A DNA stretch of 64,000 bases from the NCBI RefSeq assembly GCF_001942495.1, contig NZ_MKZS01000001.1, positions 7,945,702 to 8,009,701 on the forward strand, in the 5' to 3' direction. How positions within the stretch are numbered: the stretch's first letter is position 1; every line of letters starts with the position of its first letter. Below the pieces are notes generated by a model. That model was not told the origin of the DNA. It did no database searches and saw only the letters and a program-made list of their open reading frames with translations. A program made the translations under genes and the position numbers. Source of the stretch: Moorena bouillonii PNG (GTDB lineage: Bacteria; Cyanobacteriota; Cyanobacteriia; Cyanobacteriales; Coleofasciculaceae). This document shows positions 38,706-48,002 of the stretch, one piece after another.

Positions 38706-39035
38706 ATGGAAACCTTAAACTATCATGAATTAGTCCAAAAAATCCTGAAAGCCCACGCTATCAACCTTAACGATGATGATACAGAAGTTCAAATGATTTT
38801 TGATAGTGAGCGCAATCATTATTTAGTTATGCTAGTGGGCTGGTATGACCAACGACGGGAATATGGAAGCTTAATTCATATTGATATAAAAGATAATAAA
38901 ATTTGGATTCAGAGTGATGGCACTGAAGTGGGAGTAGCTAATGAATTAGTTGAAGCAGGAGTTCCCCAACAGGATATAGTTTTAGGGTTTAAGTCTCCCT
39001 TCAAAAGGCAATTTACTGGATATGCTCACCAGTAG
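38706..39035 (+). CDS. xisI: XisI-like protein
   Basis: The 109-residue protein matches XisI (fdxN-element excision controlling factor) over its whole length, with VQMIFDSERNHYLVMLVGWYD, LIHIDIKDNKIWIQSDGTE and VPQQDIVLGFKSP as characteristic blocks. XisI and XisH were named for their role in excision of the Nostoc fdxN element, yet xisHI pairs are common in genomes without it and their broader role is unclear. Here xisH is destroyed, so this xisI is an orphan. A ribosome site (GGAAAGG) precedes the ATG. Confidence 0.92.
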   Translation: METLNYHELVQKILKAHAINLNDDDTEVQMIFDSERNHYLVMLVGWYDQRREYGSLIHIDIKDNKIWIQSDGTEVGVANELVEAGVPQQDIVLGFKSPFKRQFTGYAHQ

Positions 39036-39060
39036 CCTGTTACAAAAAAGCAGTTTAGTC

Positions 39061-39129
39061 GTAGGGTGGGCAAAAAGTAATAGACTTTTTCCATTAAGCT
39101 TATCGGCGATAAATTTTTGCCCACCCTAC
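39061..39129. terminator. 16-base inverted repeat between convergent genes
   Basis: GTAGGGTGGGCAAAAA (39061-39076) is repeated as its exact complement at 39114-39129. It lies between the ends of xisI and a convergent Uma2 gene and ends in T- or A-runs on either side. It could stop transcription in both directions. Its form also fits the YAIN-like GTAGGGTGGGC elements of cyanobacteria. Confidence 0.65.
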
Positions 39130-39139
39130 CATTATCGAT

Positions 39140-39718
39140 TCAATCCAATAGCCAACTAAACAAATCGCCCACAGTAATGCTTAAATCCCTAGCAAAGGAT
39201 GGCACAGGAAGTTGCTCGGATGATTGATCAAATACTTCCATCTGCTGTTTTGGACGATAAACGAAAACGGTTTGCTCTTCTGGATCAATCAACCAGCCCA
39301 TTGCCGTCCCATAGGTTAAACAATGGAGAATATTCTTGGTCACCTTGGTTTGACTTTGGTCAGGTGAAAGAATCTCAATTGTCCAATCAGGCGCTGCCTG
39401 GAAAACATTGGCAATTTCGCCATTGTCATCACGAGGAATTCTCTGGGAAACAAACACAGATACATCGGGAACGGTTGAGCGTCCACCAAAAGTACACCGA
39501 AGCTCTGGAAAAGCACGAGCAATTCGTTCTTGCTTAACCACTATATTAATAGTAGTCACCAATTCCCCTTGAATTGTGCTGTGTTTTCCTTGTGGGATTG
39601 GTCTCTGAATAATTTGCCCATCAATGTACTCACTAGCAGGTTTGGTTTCTGGTAATTTAATAAATGCTTCCAATGACACTAGATTTAATTTTTGATTCGG
39701 AGAGTTTTGAGTAATCAT
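39140..39718 (-). CDS. Uma2 family endonuclease
   Basis: The 192-residue Uma2 protein has FIKLPETKPASEYIDGQIIQRP, PELRCTFGGRSTVPDVSVFV, DWTIEILSPDQSQTKVTKNI and YGTAMGWLIDPEEQTVFVYRP as its typical blocks, including the Asp and Glu of the PD-(D/E)XK core. The start is the ATG at 39718, because the longer open frame begins with TTG. The biological role of the family is unknown. It is one of four Uma2 genes here and is not close to the others. Confidence 0.9.
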   Translation of the reverse strand: MITQNSPNQKLNLVSLEAFIKLPETKPASEYIDGQIIQRPIPQGKHSTIQGELVTTINIVVKQERIARAFPELRCTFGGRSTVPDVSVFVSQRIPRDDNGEIANVFQAAPDWTIEILSPDQSQTKVTKNILHCLTYGTAMGWLIDPEEQTVFVYRPKQQMEVFDQSSEQLPVPSFARDLSITVGDLFSWLLD

Positions 39719-39830
39719 TGCTAATGGCAAAAAACTCGATGTAATTCCTATCTATAGTCTATAAAATTTTCAGTTACAACGTTTTTAATAACTATGATGT
39801 ACACAGTATTCTTTCCCTATTCCCTATTTA

Positions 39831-39867
39831 CTGCTCCCTGCTCCCTGCTCCCTGCTCCCTGCTCCCT
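39831..39867. repeat. STRR array of CTCCCTG
   Basis: There are about five tandem copies of the heptamer CTCCCTG (GGGAGCA on the other strand), in the gap between the Uma2 gene and the arsB remnant. Confidence 0.85.
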
Positions 39868-39905
39868 AAAAAATGTACCTGACCTAATTGACAAGCGCTA
39901 TATCC

Positions 39906-41099
39906 TTAAGCAATTAACCAGGGTAACCAAATTGCTAAACTAAGCAAGCTGATAAATAAAACTGGCATGGTAAGAATAAAAGTTAAGCGAATATAATAAA
40001 TCCAACTTATTTGGAGTCCTCTAAAAGCCAATACATTCAACCAAAGTAGCGTTGATAGACTACCTAAGGGAGTAATTTTTGCTCCTAAATTGCAGCCAAT
40101 TAAGTTACCGTATATCATCACTTCTTTGACAGCTGTATCAATATCGTTAATGCTTTCAATTGCCTTAGCATTCAGCAGTAGTGTTGGGAAATTGTTGAGT
40201 ACGCTAGCAAGAAATGTAGCTAGGAAACCACTACCACTAGCTGCTAAAGTTAGTCCCCAATTAGAAAGGATGTCCAACCGCTGGCTCAACAGAGCAGTTA
40301 TGCCCAGATTGTCCAAACCGATGCCGAATAGAAACAGCACTAGGATAAGTAAAATAATTCGCCATGGCAGTTGACCTACTAGCTGTAAGATATAGCTAAG
40401 TCTACTAGTCCGACCGTTAAAGGAACGTGCTGCTAATGCGACCATCACTAAAGCTGCCATAGCAGCAATCCAGGCAATGGGGAAATTTAGGACTTTTGCG
40501 AACAAGTAACCAATTAGGAGTAGTCCTAAAATAGGAAAAGTCAATTTAAAGATTAAGGAATCTCGAATCGCACGATTAGGTGGTGGTAGACGGGCAAGGT
40601 TATAGGTCAGGGGAATTTCCGGTTCAAAATAGAACCAGAGAATGATGATACTAGTGGCTATTGTGGCAACGGTTACGGGCAACATCACCATCACATAGCG
40701 CAACCAGGAAATATGTAAATAGTCAACATAAATCAGATTTACTGGATTACTCATCGGCAGTAGTAAGCTAGCGGCATCGGTAATAAAACTACTAGTAAAT
40801 ACAAATGCCAGAGTAGCTTTGGCACTAAAGCCAAGCAGCAGCAAAATTTCCATGACAGCAGCTGTCCAGACTATGGTCGTGGCCACGTTAGTAAACACAT
40901 TGCTCAATAACATCCCGACTAGGATCACTAAGGAGAAAAGCAAATGGCCACGACCACATCCCCAATTAGCTATGTGAAGCGCTAACCACCGAAACCAACC
41001 TGCTTGACCTAAACTTAGGGCAAGAATAATTAGAGAAATAAGGGTGAAAGTGGCGTTTCCAACTCTCGCCCAGACTATGGGAATATGGTGCATTGACAT
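39906..41099 (-). pseudogene. arsB: ArsB-family permease, 5' end removed by a TnpB element
   Basis: The 397-codon frame matches ArsB from about residue 48 of the normal 430 onward: GNATFTLISLIILAL, GRGHLLFSLVIL, TLAFVFTSSFITDAASL, SVLNNFPTLL and GNLIGCNLGAKITPLGSLSTLLWL. ArsB exports arsenite across the membrane. The open frame starts inside the right end of the adjoining TnpB element (MSM), and the missing N-terminal helix is not found on the element's other side. So the gene lost its start by insertion plus deletion and is probably inactive, although about 10 helices remain intact. Confidence 0.8.
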
Positions 41100-42490
41100 C
41101 CTCCCCCGTTAAATCAGAGATTATAACGGGGGATTCCCAAACTTCACAATTTGGGTTTACTGCTTCCAAAGCACTTATCTAGGTTGTTGTAAACCCCCGA
41201 CAGCCCGCCTACACAGTCATTTTCTAGCACGATCTGTCCGACCGCAGTAATACCACGTTGACAAATCACTTGAGCAGCTGAAACATCTCTGTTAATTTCG
41301 TAATGGCATTCAGGACATTTGTGTATACGTTCAGACAAATCCTTTTTGCCTGTATGCGCACCACAGTTCGGACAAATTTGACTAGTAAATCTGTGGTCAA
41401 CTTTGCCAAAATATACTCCTCGTTTCCAACACACCCAAGCTAAGATATTAAAGAACTGACCAAAACCTGCATCAAGGGTATGTTTACTGAACATACCTTT
41501 TGCCCAAGTTTTAAAATTTAAGTCCTCAACAAATATCATTCCAGCTTGGTCACACAGATGGTGTGCTAACTTAAAGTGAAAATCTTTTCTGATATCTGAT
41601 ATTTTCTGATGAAGTCTTGCTATTTTTTGGTTAAGTTTATCTCTATTTGCTGACCCTTTTTTCTTAGATTTTAATCGGCGTTGTAGCAATTTAAGCTTAC
41701 TGTGCAGCTTTTTTAAAAATCTAGGGCGCTCTATTAATTCATGATCAGAAGTTGCTAAAAACTTATTTAGTCCAATATCAATCCCCAGCGGGTGACCCCA
41801 TGCTGGTAGATCAGGAACACTGACTTCATTTTGTAAAGACAGCATTGCAAAATAACCACTAGCTCGTTTAACTATCCTAACTTGCTTGATCTTGAATCCA
41901 TCTGGAATTGGCCGTGATAATCTCATTTTAACTAATCCAATTTGAGGTAGCTTAATCCACTCATTTTTAATTGGATTTGTTTTAAATTGAGGAAATATAA
42001 ACGATCGCATCCGATATGGATTTTTAAATCTAGGAAAACCATATCCTTGTTCTTTCATTTTTTTAAATGCTCGATCTAAAGTCTTTAAAACTTGTTGTAA
42101 GACCTGAGCATTTATTCTTTTGAGTTCAGGATTGGCTTTTTTGGCTTTAGTTAAATTAGCAGCTTGTATTTTGTAGTTAGGATATGGCTGATCTACTGGA
42201 ATTATATATTCATGCTGTAATGAACAATAATTAACTGCGCACTTTCGACTTTTGTACCAATCTTTTCGTTCCCTTAAAGCGTAATTCCACACTTTTCTGC
42301 AAACCGCCAATATATCTTCAATGACGGCGATTTGTTTTTGGGAAGGAATCAGTTTGTACTCGTAGGTTAGTCTCAGCATATTTAAATTATAACATAATTC
42401 TATCCAGGAATGCCACTTGAGTAGAACTAAGCTTCTGACCGCAATTCACCTCACGCTAACCCGATGGGTATAACGTGAGTCATCTTGCTC
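41090..42490 (-). mobile_element. IS200/IS605-type element carrying tnpB only
   Basis: The element is bounded by imperfect palindromes in place of inverted repeats. The left end has CTCACG and CGTGAG stems at 42450-42479. The right end has CCCCCGTTA with TAACGGGGG at 41103-41132, next to GGGGGAGGATGTCAATG. It contains tnpB alone and no tnpA, so it would need a transposase from elsewhere. It has cut off the start of arsB. The last part of tnpB and the right end are where the guide RNA of such elements is normally encoded. Confidence 0.85.
41144..42379 (-). CDS. tnpB: TnpB RNA-guided nuclease (IS605 OrfB)
   Basis: The 411-residue protein is a full TnpB. A N-terminal helix-turn-helix/REC-WED region (YEYKLIPSQKQ, WNYALRERKDWY) precedes a RuvC domain with Asp201 in GIDIGLNKFLATSD, Glu285 in FVEDLNFKTWAK and Asp365 in NRDVSAAQ. 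The zinc finger has Cys336, Cys339, Cys355 and Cys358. All catalytic residues are present. TnpB is guided by the omega-RNA made from the element's right end to cut and so retain the donor site. The C-terminal tail after residue 380 is the usual variable part. Confidence 0.95.
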   Translation of the reverse strand: MLRLTYEYKLIPSQKQIAVIEDILAVCRKVWNYALRERKDWYKSRKCAVNYCSLQHEYIIPVDQPYPNYKIQAANLTKAKKANPELKRINAQVLQQVLKTLDRAFKKMKEQGYGFPRFKNPYRMRSFIFPQFKTNPIKNEWIKLPQIGLVKMRLSRPIPDGFKIKQVRIVKRASGYFAMLSLQNEVSVPDLPAWGHPLGIDIGLNKFLATSDHELIERPRFLKKLHSKLKLLQRRLKSKKKGSANRDKLNQKIARLHQKISDIRKDFHFKLAHHLCDQAGMIFVEDLNFKTWAKGMFSKHTLDAGFGQFFNILAWVCWKRGVYFGKVDHRFTSQICPNCGAHTGKKDLSERIHKCPECHYEINRDVSAAQVICQRGITAVGQIVLENDCVGGLSGVYNNLDKCFGSSKPKL

Positions 42491-42726
42491 CATATTGATA
42501 GCAAAGGGAACAGGGAGTAGGGAACTTCCGATCAAAAATTCTCACGATTCATTTAGAGTCAATATACTATAAACGATCAAAAGTCAACCGTCAACGGTCA
42601 ACTGTAAACAAAATCTAAACCATTAAGTAAAATCAACTATTAGGTCACAAATAGTGTTATATTCCTTAAGTTAAAGATTAAACCACTAGATATAGCGTGA
42701 CCTCTGCCAGAGTCTTCCCCAAACCC

Positions 42727-45700
42727 ATGAACCATATCCAGGAGTGGACAGCTAGTAGTGTTGATGAACAGCTGACTCGCCTCAATGTAAGGTCTCTCGA
42801 AGGCTCTAGCCCATTTGAGTATCTCTTCTATTCCGACTCCCTGCCCAGACGCAATGATGGTCGATTGCTAAACTCGATTCTGAAACGCTATCAACACCTC
42901 GAACAAGGGGGATGGTGGTGTTCTGGTATTGACTTGCTTACTGGTCAGGAGGATATTTGGGGCTGTTTCAAACCCAGCCAACCCCGTCACAGTGGGGAAA
43001 CTAGGAAGCTAATAAAATATGAACATCCCCCCAAAACCCCCACAGGCTTGTTTGCTCTGCGAGTACCTTTCCACCTGTGGCAACGGATTGCTGAACGCAA
43101 TGATTTTACTATTCTCCCCACAGACCTTGACCACAATCAACCCGATCTAGGGTTTTGGCAGTGGCTAATCTCTCACCCCTCGATTCCGTTGTGTATTACT
43201 GAGGGCGCTAAGAAAGCTGGAGCTTTACTGACTGCTGGTTACGCTGCGATCGCATTACCAGGAATTAATGGGGGGTATCGAATCCGTAGGGATGCCCAGG
43301 GAAATCGGATTGGGAAGTCTGACTTGATTCCTCAACTACGGAAACTAGCTACTCCGGAGCGACCAATTTACATAGTCTTTGACCAAGACTCGAAACCAAA
43401 TACGATCAAAGCTGTCAATGCTGCCATTCGTAGAATGGGATATCTGCTCAATCAAGCCGGTTGCCCTGTGAAGGTGATTACTTGGGATGCCCAGCTAGGC
43501 AAAGGGGTGGATGATTTAATTGCTGATCAAGGTCAGAAGACCTTTGAGCAAGTTTACCAACGAGCACTCCCCCTGGATACTTGGAAAGCTAAATCCCTAA
43601 CCCAGCTCACCTATGGAGCTAACCTTAAAGTAAATTGCCGCTATCTCGAAGAACTTCCGATTCCGGATACAGCCCAACTGATTGGCATTAAATCCCCTAA
43701 GGGTACTGGAAAAACCCAACTACTAGAAAAAATTGTCTCTCAAGCCCTAGCCCGAAACCAATGGGTATTGGTGCTTGGTCATCGGGTGCGATTAGTAGAA
43801 GCATTGTGCCAACGCTTTGGCATCAAGTATATCACTGAGGTCAGGGATGATCAGAAGCAAGGGGTGTTAGGTTATGGTTTATGTCTCGACTCCTTGCATG
43901 GTAATTCTCAGGCTCGCTTCAATGCCGCTAACTGGTCTGATGGTGTAGTGATTATCGATGAAGTGGAGCAAGTGCTCTGGCATGGATTGAACTCTAGCAC
44001 CTGTCAGAGTAATCGGGTTGCTATTCTCAAATCCCTGAAAACCCTAATCCAGAATGTCTTGGGGGGGTCTGGTCAAGTTTATATTGCGGATGCGGACTTG
44101 AGTGATATATCGATAGATTACTTACTGACCTTGTCTGGAGTTGACCTGGAACCCTTCATCATTGAGAATGACTGGAAACCGAACATTGACGGATCCTGGC
44201 AAGTTCATAACTATACCGATAGCACACCAAAAAGACTAGTGCGAGAGCTAGAAGCACACATTGCTCAAGGAGGCAAACCGTTTGTGTGTCTTTCTGCTCA
44301 AAAACCGAAGAGCCAATGGGGTACTTGCACTCTAGAAGCGTACCTAAAAAAGCAATTTCCCGACCTCCGGATATTGCGCATTGATTCGGAATCCCTTGGT
44401 GAAACCAGTCATCCAGCCATGGGGTGTATCAATAACCTCAACAATGTTTTAGGGGAGTATGACATTGTATTAGCTAGTCCTGCTATTGAAACGGGAGTGA
44501 GTATTGATCTGCGGGGACACTTTACCTCTGTGTGGTGTATTGCCCAAGGGGTGCAAGGAGAAAATAGTGTCAGACAAACCTTAGGGCGAATCCGAGAAAA
44601 TCTACCCCGGTTCATCTGGGTAGCCCCTTATGGCTTTAATCGAGTGGGTAATGGCTCGAACTCTCTATCCTCACTGCTGGCATCTGGACAGCGTTTGACC
44701 CAAATGAATATTCGGTTGCTACAACAATCGGATTTCGATGCTGTGGATGATTTAGATACAGGCTTTCAAGCAGAATCCTTGATGTGCTGGGCTAAAATGG
44801 CTGTCCGCTTCAATGCGGCAATGGTGAGCTATCGGGAATCGGTGCTAGCAGGATTGCGTGCTGAAGGTCATCTGGTGATGGATGTTTCCCCAGCCAGTTC
44901 CACTAAAGCTGGGAAAAAGAAGTCTAAGGGTTCACCCCAAGCGGAAGAGTTGGGAGCACAGAATGCTCTGATGGCAGCGATTACTGCAGTTAGAGACCAA
45001 AACTATCAGGCTGAGTGTAATGCGATCGCATCTAGTCAAGACTTCAGTAATAGCCAATATCAAACGATTAGCAAACGCCTAGTCAAAACACCATCGGAGC
45101 GTCGCTCACTACGGAAGTACGATTTAAAGCAGCGTTATGCCATCCCAGTCACACCAGAACTGGTAGTGAAAGATGACCAAGGCTGGTATCAGCAGCTACG
45201 GCTCCATTATTTTCTTACCATCGGTCGGCAACATCTGGCAGAACGGGATGCTAAGGTAGCGCGACTATTAATTGAGCAAGGTCAAGGGAGTATATTTCTA
45301 CCGGATTTCAATCGTGCTGTGCTAGGAGCAATGATTGGTACCATGAAGGTTTTGGGGATACCAATTCTATTAGAAAATCTGGAACGAGAACTCAAAAATA
45401 CTGATCAGGACTTGCAGGAGATGGCTGCGATCGCATTAGCAAACCGTTGTGCTATCAAAACCATCATGGGAATAGGACTAGCTAAGAAAGCAACTCCGAT
45501 TGTTATTATCAGGCGCTTCTTAGATAAAATCGGTTATGGCTTGCAGTGTATTCGTTATCAGAGCCAAGGGAAAAAGCGGTTCAGAGTCTATCAGCTAGTT
45601 AGTCCAGAGGATGGTCGGATGGAAGTGTTCCAGAGGTGGTTAGCTAGTGATAGTCAGAGATTAGGCACTAGTGAAATTTGGCTGGATAATGATTTATCCC

Positions 45701-45771
45701 CTAGGTCGGGTAACACTCAGTCAGTGGATTCAGAAAACAGTAATTATGTTCAGTTGTGTTTGAATGTTTAG
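42727..45771 (+). CDS. CyRepA1-type plasmid replication protein
   Basis: The protein has about 1014 residues from the ATG at 42727 (a GTG at 42697 would add 10). The first half is the DUF3854 TOPRIM-like primase region, with WWCSGID, Glu in CITEGAKKAGALL, and IVFDQDSKPNT. The second half is a helicase-like ATPase with Walker A KSPKGTGKTQ (about residues 332-341 counting from the GTG), Walker B VVIIDEVEQ, and a late SVRQTLGRIREN arginine motif. This matches the CyRepA proteins that replicate cyanobacterial plasmids. Its presence beside tnpB, xisI and chromosomal genes suggests an integrated plasmid or replicating island. Confidence 0.85.
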   Translation: MNHIQEWTASSVDEQLTRLNVRSLEGSSPFEYLFYSDSLPRRNDGRLLNSILKRYQHLEQGGWWCSGIDLLTGQEDIWGCFKPSQPRHSGETRKLIKYEHPPKTPTGLFALRVPFHLWQRIAERNDFTILPTDLDHNQPDLGFWQWLISHPSIPLCITEGAKKAGALLTAGYAAIALPGINGGYRIRRDAQGNRIGKSDLIPQLRKLATPERPIYIVFDQDSKPNTIKAVNAAIRRMGYLLNQAGCPVKVITWDAQLGKGVDDLIADQGQKTFEQVYQRALPLDTWKAKSLTQLTYGANLKVNCRYLEELPIPDTAQLIGIKSPKGTGKTQLLEKIVSQALARNQWVLVLGHRVRLVEALCQRFGIKYITEVRDDQKQGVLGYGLCLDSLHGNSQARFNAANWSDGVVIIDEVEQVLWHGLNSSTCQSNRVAILKSLKTLIQNVLGGSGQVYIADADLSDISIDYLLTLSGVDLEPFIIENDWKPNIDGSWQVHNYTDSTPKRLVRELEAHIAQGGKPFVCLSAQKPKSQWGTCTLEAYLKKQFPDLRILRIDSESLGETSHPAMGCINNLNNVLGEYDIVLASPAIETGVSIDLRGHFTSVWCIAQGVQGENSVRQTLGRIRENLPRFIWVAPYGFNRVGNGSNSLSSLLASGQRLTQMNIRLLQQSDFDAVDDLDTGFQAESLMCWAKMAVRFNAAMVSYRESVLAGLRAEGHLVMDVSPASSTKAGKKKSKGSPQAEELGAQNALMAAITAVRDQNYQAECNAIASSQDFSNSQYQTISKRLVKTPSERRSLRKYDLKQRYAIPVTPELVVKDDQGWYQQLRLHYFLTIGRQHLAERDAKVARLLIEQGQGSIFLPDFNRAVLGAMIGTMKVLGIPILLENLERELKNTDQDLQEMAAIALANRCAIKTIMGIGLAKKATPIVIIRRFLDKIGYGLQCIRYQSQGKKRFRVYQLVSPEDGRMEVFQRWLASDSQRLGTSEIWLDNDLSPRSGNTQSVDSENSNYVQLCLNV

Positions 45772-46006
45772 TCTTAATGTTTAGTCTTAATTTTTAGTCT
45801 GAATGTTTAGGGATAATCAACACAACTGTCTCGGAGTTTATTACCTTGACGGACAAGCACGTACCGTCAACTATTCCAGCTAGTTTTTGTGCTCAGCTGA
45901 GTCAAAGCCCTTTAAACCCTGGATTGATCTAGCTAAGCGCTCAGCGCTCAGCTAGAAAAGCTTTATTTTGAGACAGGAAATTTAAAGCTAACCACCAATG
46001 GCGTTA

Positions 46007-46465
46007 TTAGTACACGCCAGGATTAACGCGATCGTCGCCCGCATTATAAACTTCTGAGGTCTTAGTCACGGTAAAATTACCTTTATCAATTTCCTTTTGT
46101 AACTTTTTCTTCTGCTTTGCGCTGAGTCCCTTAATGTTCAGAACATCTTCTACTGACTCGTAGGGAGCATTATCAGCAATCTTACGAGCCAAGTTTGGGT
46201 AGAATCCGCGATATTTGCGAAACTTACGCAAAGGAGTATTGTTCAGGTCAGTCTTCTTACCAAACTCGGTGCCTAACTTGCGATCAGCCGCATTGCTCCG
46301 GGAACGAGCGATTAAAGCGGTAGATGAGGGCAACGTTAAGTTATTTAACGAAAATGTGTCTGCTGAAGACATAGGGGAAGCGATCGCATTTTGGGGTAAG
46401 CCCAAGCACCCCAAGCTAAGCACTAGAAGGCATAACACTGCCAGATGAACCAATTTTTTCATCAT
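46007..46465 (-). CDS. psbU: Photosystem II extrinsic protein PsbU
   Basis: The 152-residue precursor has an export signal (MMKKLVHLAVLCLLVLSLGC, cut after an AIA site near residue 29). The mature domain has LGTEFGKKTDLNNTPLRKF, YPNLARKIADNAPYESVEDVL and NIKGLSAKQKKKLQKEIDKGNFTV, the double helix-hairpin-helix of PsbU. It binds the lumenal face of photosystem II and stabilises the manganese cluster. An AGGAG site lies just upstream. The C-terminus ends GDDRVNPGVY. Confidence 0.93.
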   Translation of the reverse strand: MMKKLVHLAVLCLLVLSLGCLGLPQNAIASPMSSADTFSLNNLTLPSSTALIARSRSNAADRKLGTEFGKKTDLNNTPLRKFRKYRGFYPNLARKIADNAPYESVEDVLNIKGLSAKQKKKLQKEIDKGNFTVTKTSEVYNAGDDRVNPGVY

Positions 46466-46630
46466 AAAACTCCTTACTTACACAACACAGCACTAAGAGA
46501 AATTAATCTCTGTGGGTTTAGTTTAATTTTTGTTTCTCATCATCTCATAATATCGAAGTCCAGACACAAGACCTAAACTTTTTCGAGAAGACGATTCCCA
46601 CCCTAGTTCATTGACAAATGTTGCTTTGTA

Positions 46631-46915
<285 letters not shown>

Positions 46916-47025
46916 TAACGAATTCCTAAGCAAATCCTAAAATAGATCTAAAAGCTGAGGGATAAACCTGACTTTTGTGGGACGATAACTATCCTGAGAA
47001 GAACAAATAGCAACAGGATTTAGCC

Positions 47026-47664
47026 ATGACTCTACGATTGGGGGATACCGTACCCGACTTTACTCAGAATTCTAGCGAAGGTGAGATTAATTTGTATGAA
47101 TGGGCAGGAGATAGCTGGGTAGTGCTGTTTTCTCACCCAGCCGACTTCACCCCAGTTTGCACCACCGAGTTAGGTATGGTTGCTAAACTCAAGCCCGAAT
47201 TTGAGAAGCGCAATGTTAAAGTGCTAGCCTTGAGCGTGGATGATGTTGACTCCCACAAAGGCTGGATTGGAGATATCAACGAAACCCAGACAACAACGGT
47301 CAACTACCCGATTTTGGCGGATCCAGATAAAAAGGTGTCTGACCTTTACGATATGATCCACCCCAACGCTGACAATACCCTAACCGTACGCTCTGTTTTC
47401 GTCATCGACTCACAGAAGAAATTGCGGTTAGTGTTAACCTACCCTGCTAGCACCGGTCGTAACTTTGACGAAATCCTGCGAGTGATTGACTCCCTACAGT
47501 TGACCGATGACTATAAAGTCGCTACTCCCGTTAACTGGAAAGACGGGGATGACTGCGTTATTGTACCATCCATCAAAGATCCAGAAGAGTTGAAGGAACG
47601 GTTTCCCAAAGGATATGAGGTAATTAAGCCCTATCTGCGGATGACACCCCAACCTAACAAGTAA
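47026..47664 (+). CDS. 1-Cys peroxiredoxin (Prx6 type)
   Basis: The 212-residue protein has the peroxidatic Cys45 in HPADFTPVCTTELG, the PVCT motif, and Arg in VRSVFVID. The extended C-terminal domain has GDDCVIVPSI and YEVIKPYLRMTPQP, which defines the Prx6 subgroup. No resolving cysteine is visible. It reduces hydrogen peroxide and organic peroxides in the cytoplasm. The ATG follows CAGGATTTAGCC. The upstream region is filled with repeats, so the promoter must be within about 110 bases. Confidence 0.95.
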   Translation: MTLRLGDTVPDFTQNSSEGEINLYEWAGDSWVVLFSHPADFTPVCTTELGMVAKLKPEFEKRNVKVLALSVDDVDSHKGWIGDINETQTTTVNYPILADPDKKVSDLYDMIHPNADNTLTVRSVFVIDSQKKLRLVLTYPASTGRNFDEILRVIDSLQLTDDYKVATPVNWKDGDDCVIVPSIKDPEELKERFPKGYEVIKPYLRMTPQPNK

Positions 47665-47697
47665 TATCAAGTTCGGTTGAATACCCAGAATAAAAGT

Positions 47698-48000
47698 GTG
47701 GGGAGATGGGGAGATGGGGACCCACCCCATTCCCCTCCCAGGAGGGGAATGGGGAGATGGGGAGATGGGGATAATTTTAGGCAAATAGTCAGGATTTTCG
47801 CGCCTATTTATCGAAACATCCCCTCATATCCGAATCACGAATTGTTAGTCATTGTCTTGATGCAAAGCGCGAGTGGGGGTTCCCCCCATGAGCGACTGCA
47901 TCAAGAAAGGAAATTTTGGTTTATCCCCCTATCTCCCTATCTCCCTATCCCCCTATCTCCCCACACTCCCCTATCTTCCCACACTTCCCCCTCTCTAGAG
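47698..48000. repeat. GGGGAGAT-type repeats and hairpins
   Basis: Copies of GGGGAGATG flank a perfect 13-base hairpin arm (CCCCATTCCCCTC, about 47724-47736, with its complement to about 47753). Inverted copies (CTATCTCCC) lie at about 47930-47970. The region is 340 bases between the convergent peroxiredoxin and aspartate kinase genes with no gene in it. Confidence 0.7.
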
Positions 48001-48002
48001 TC

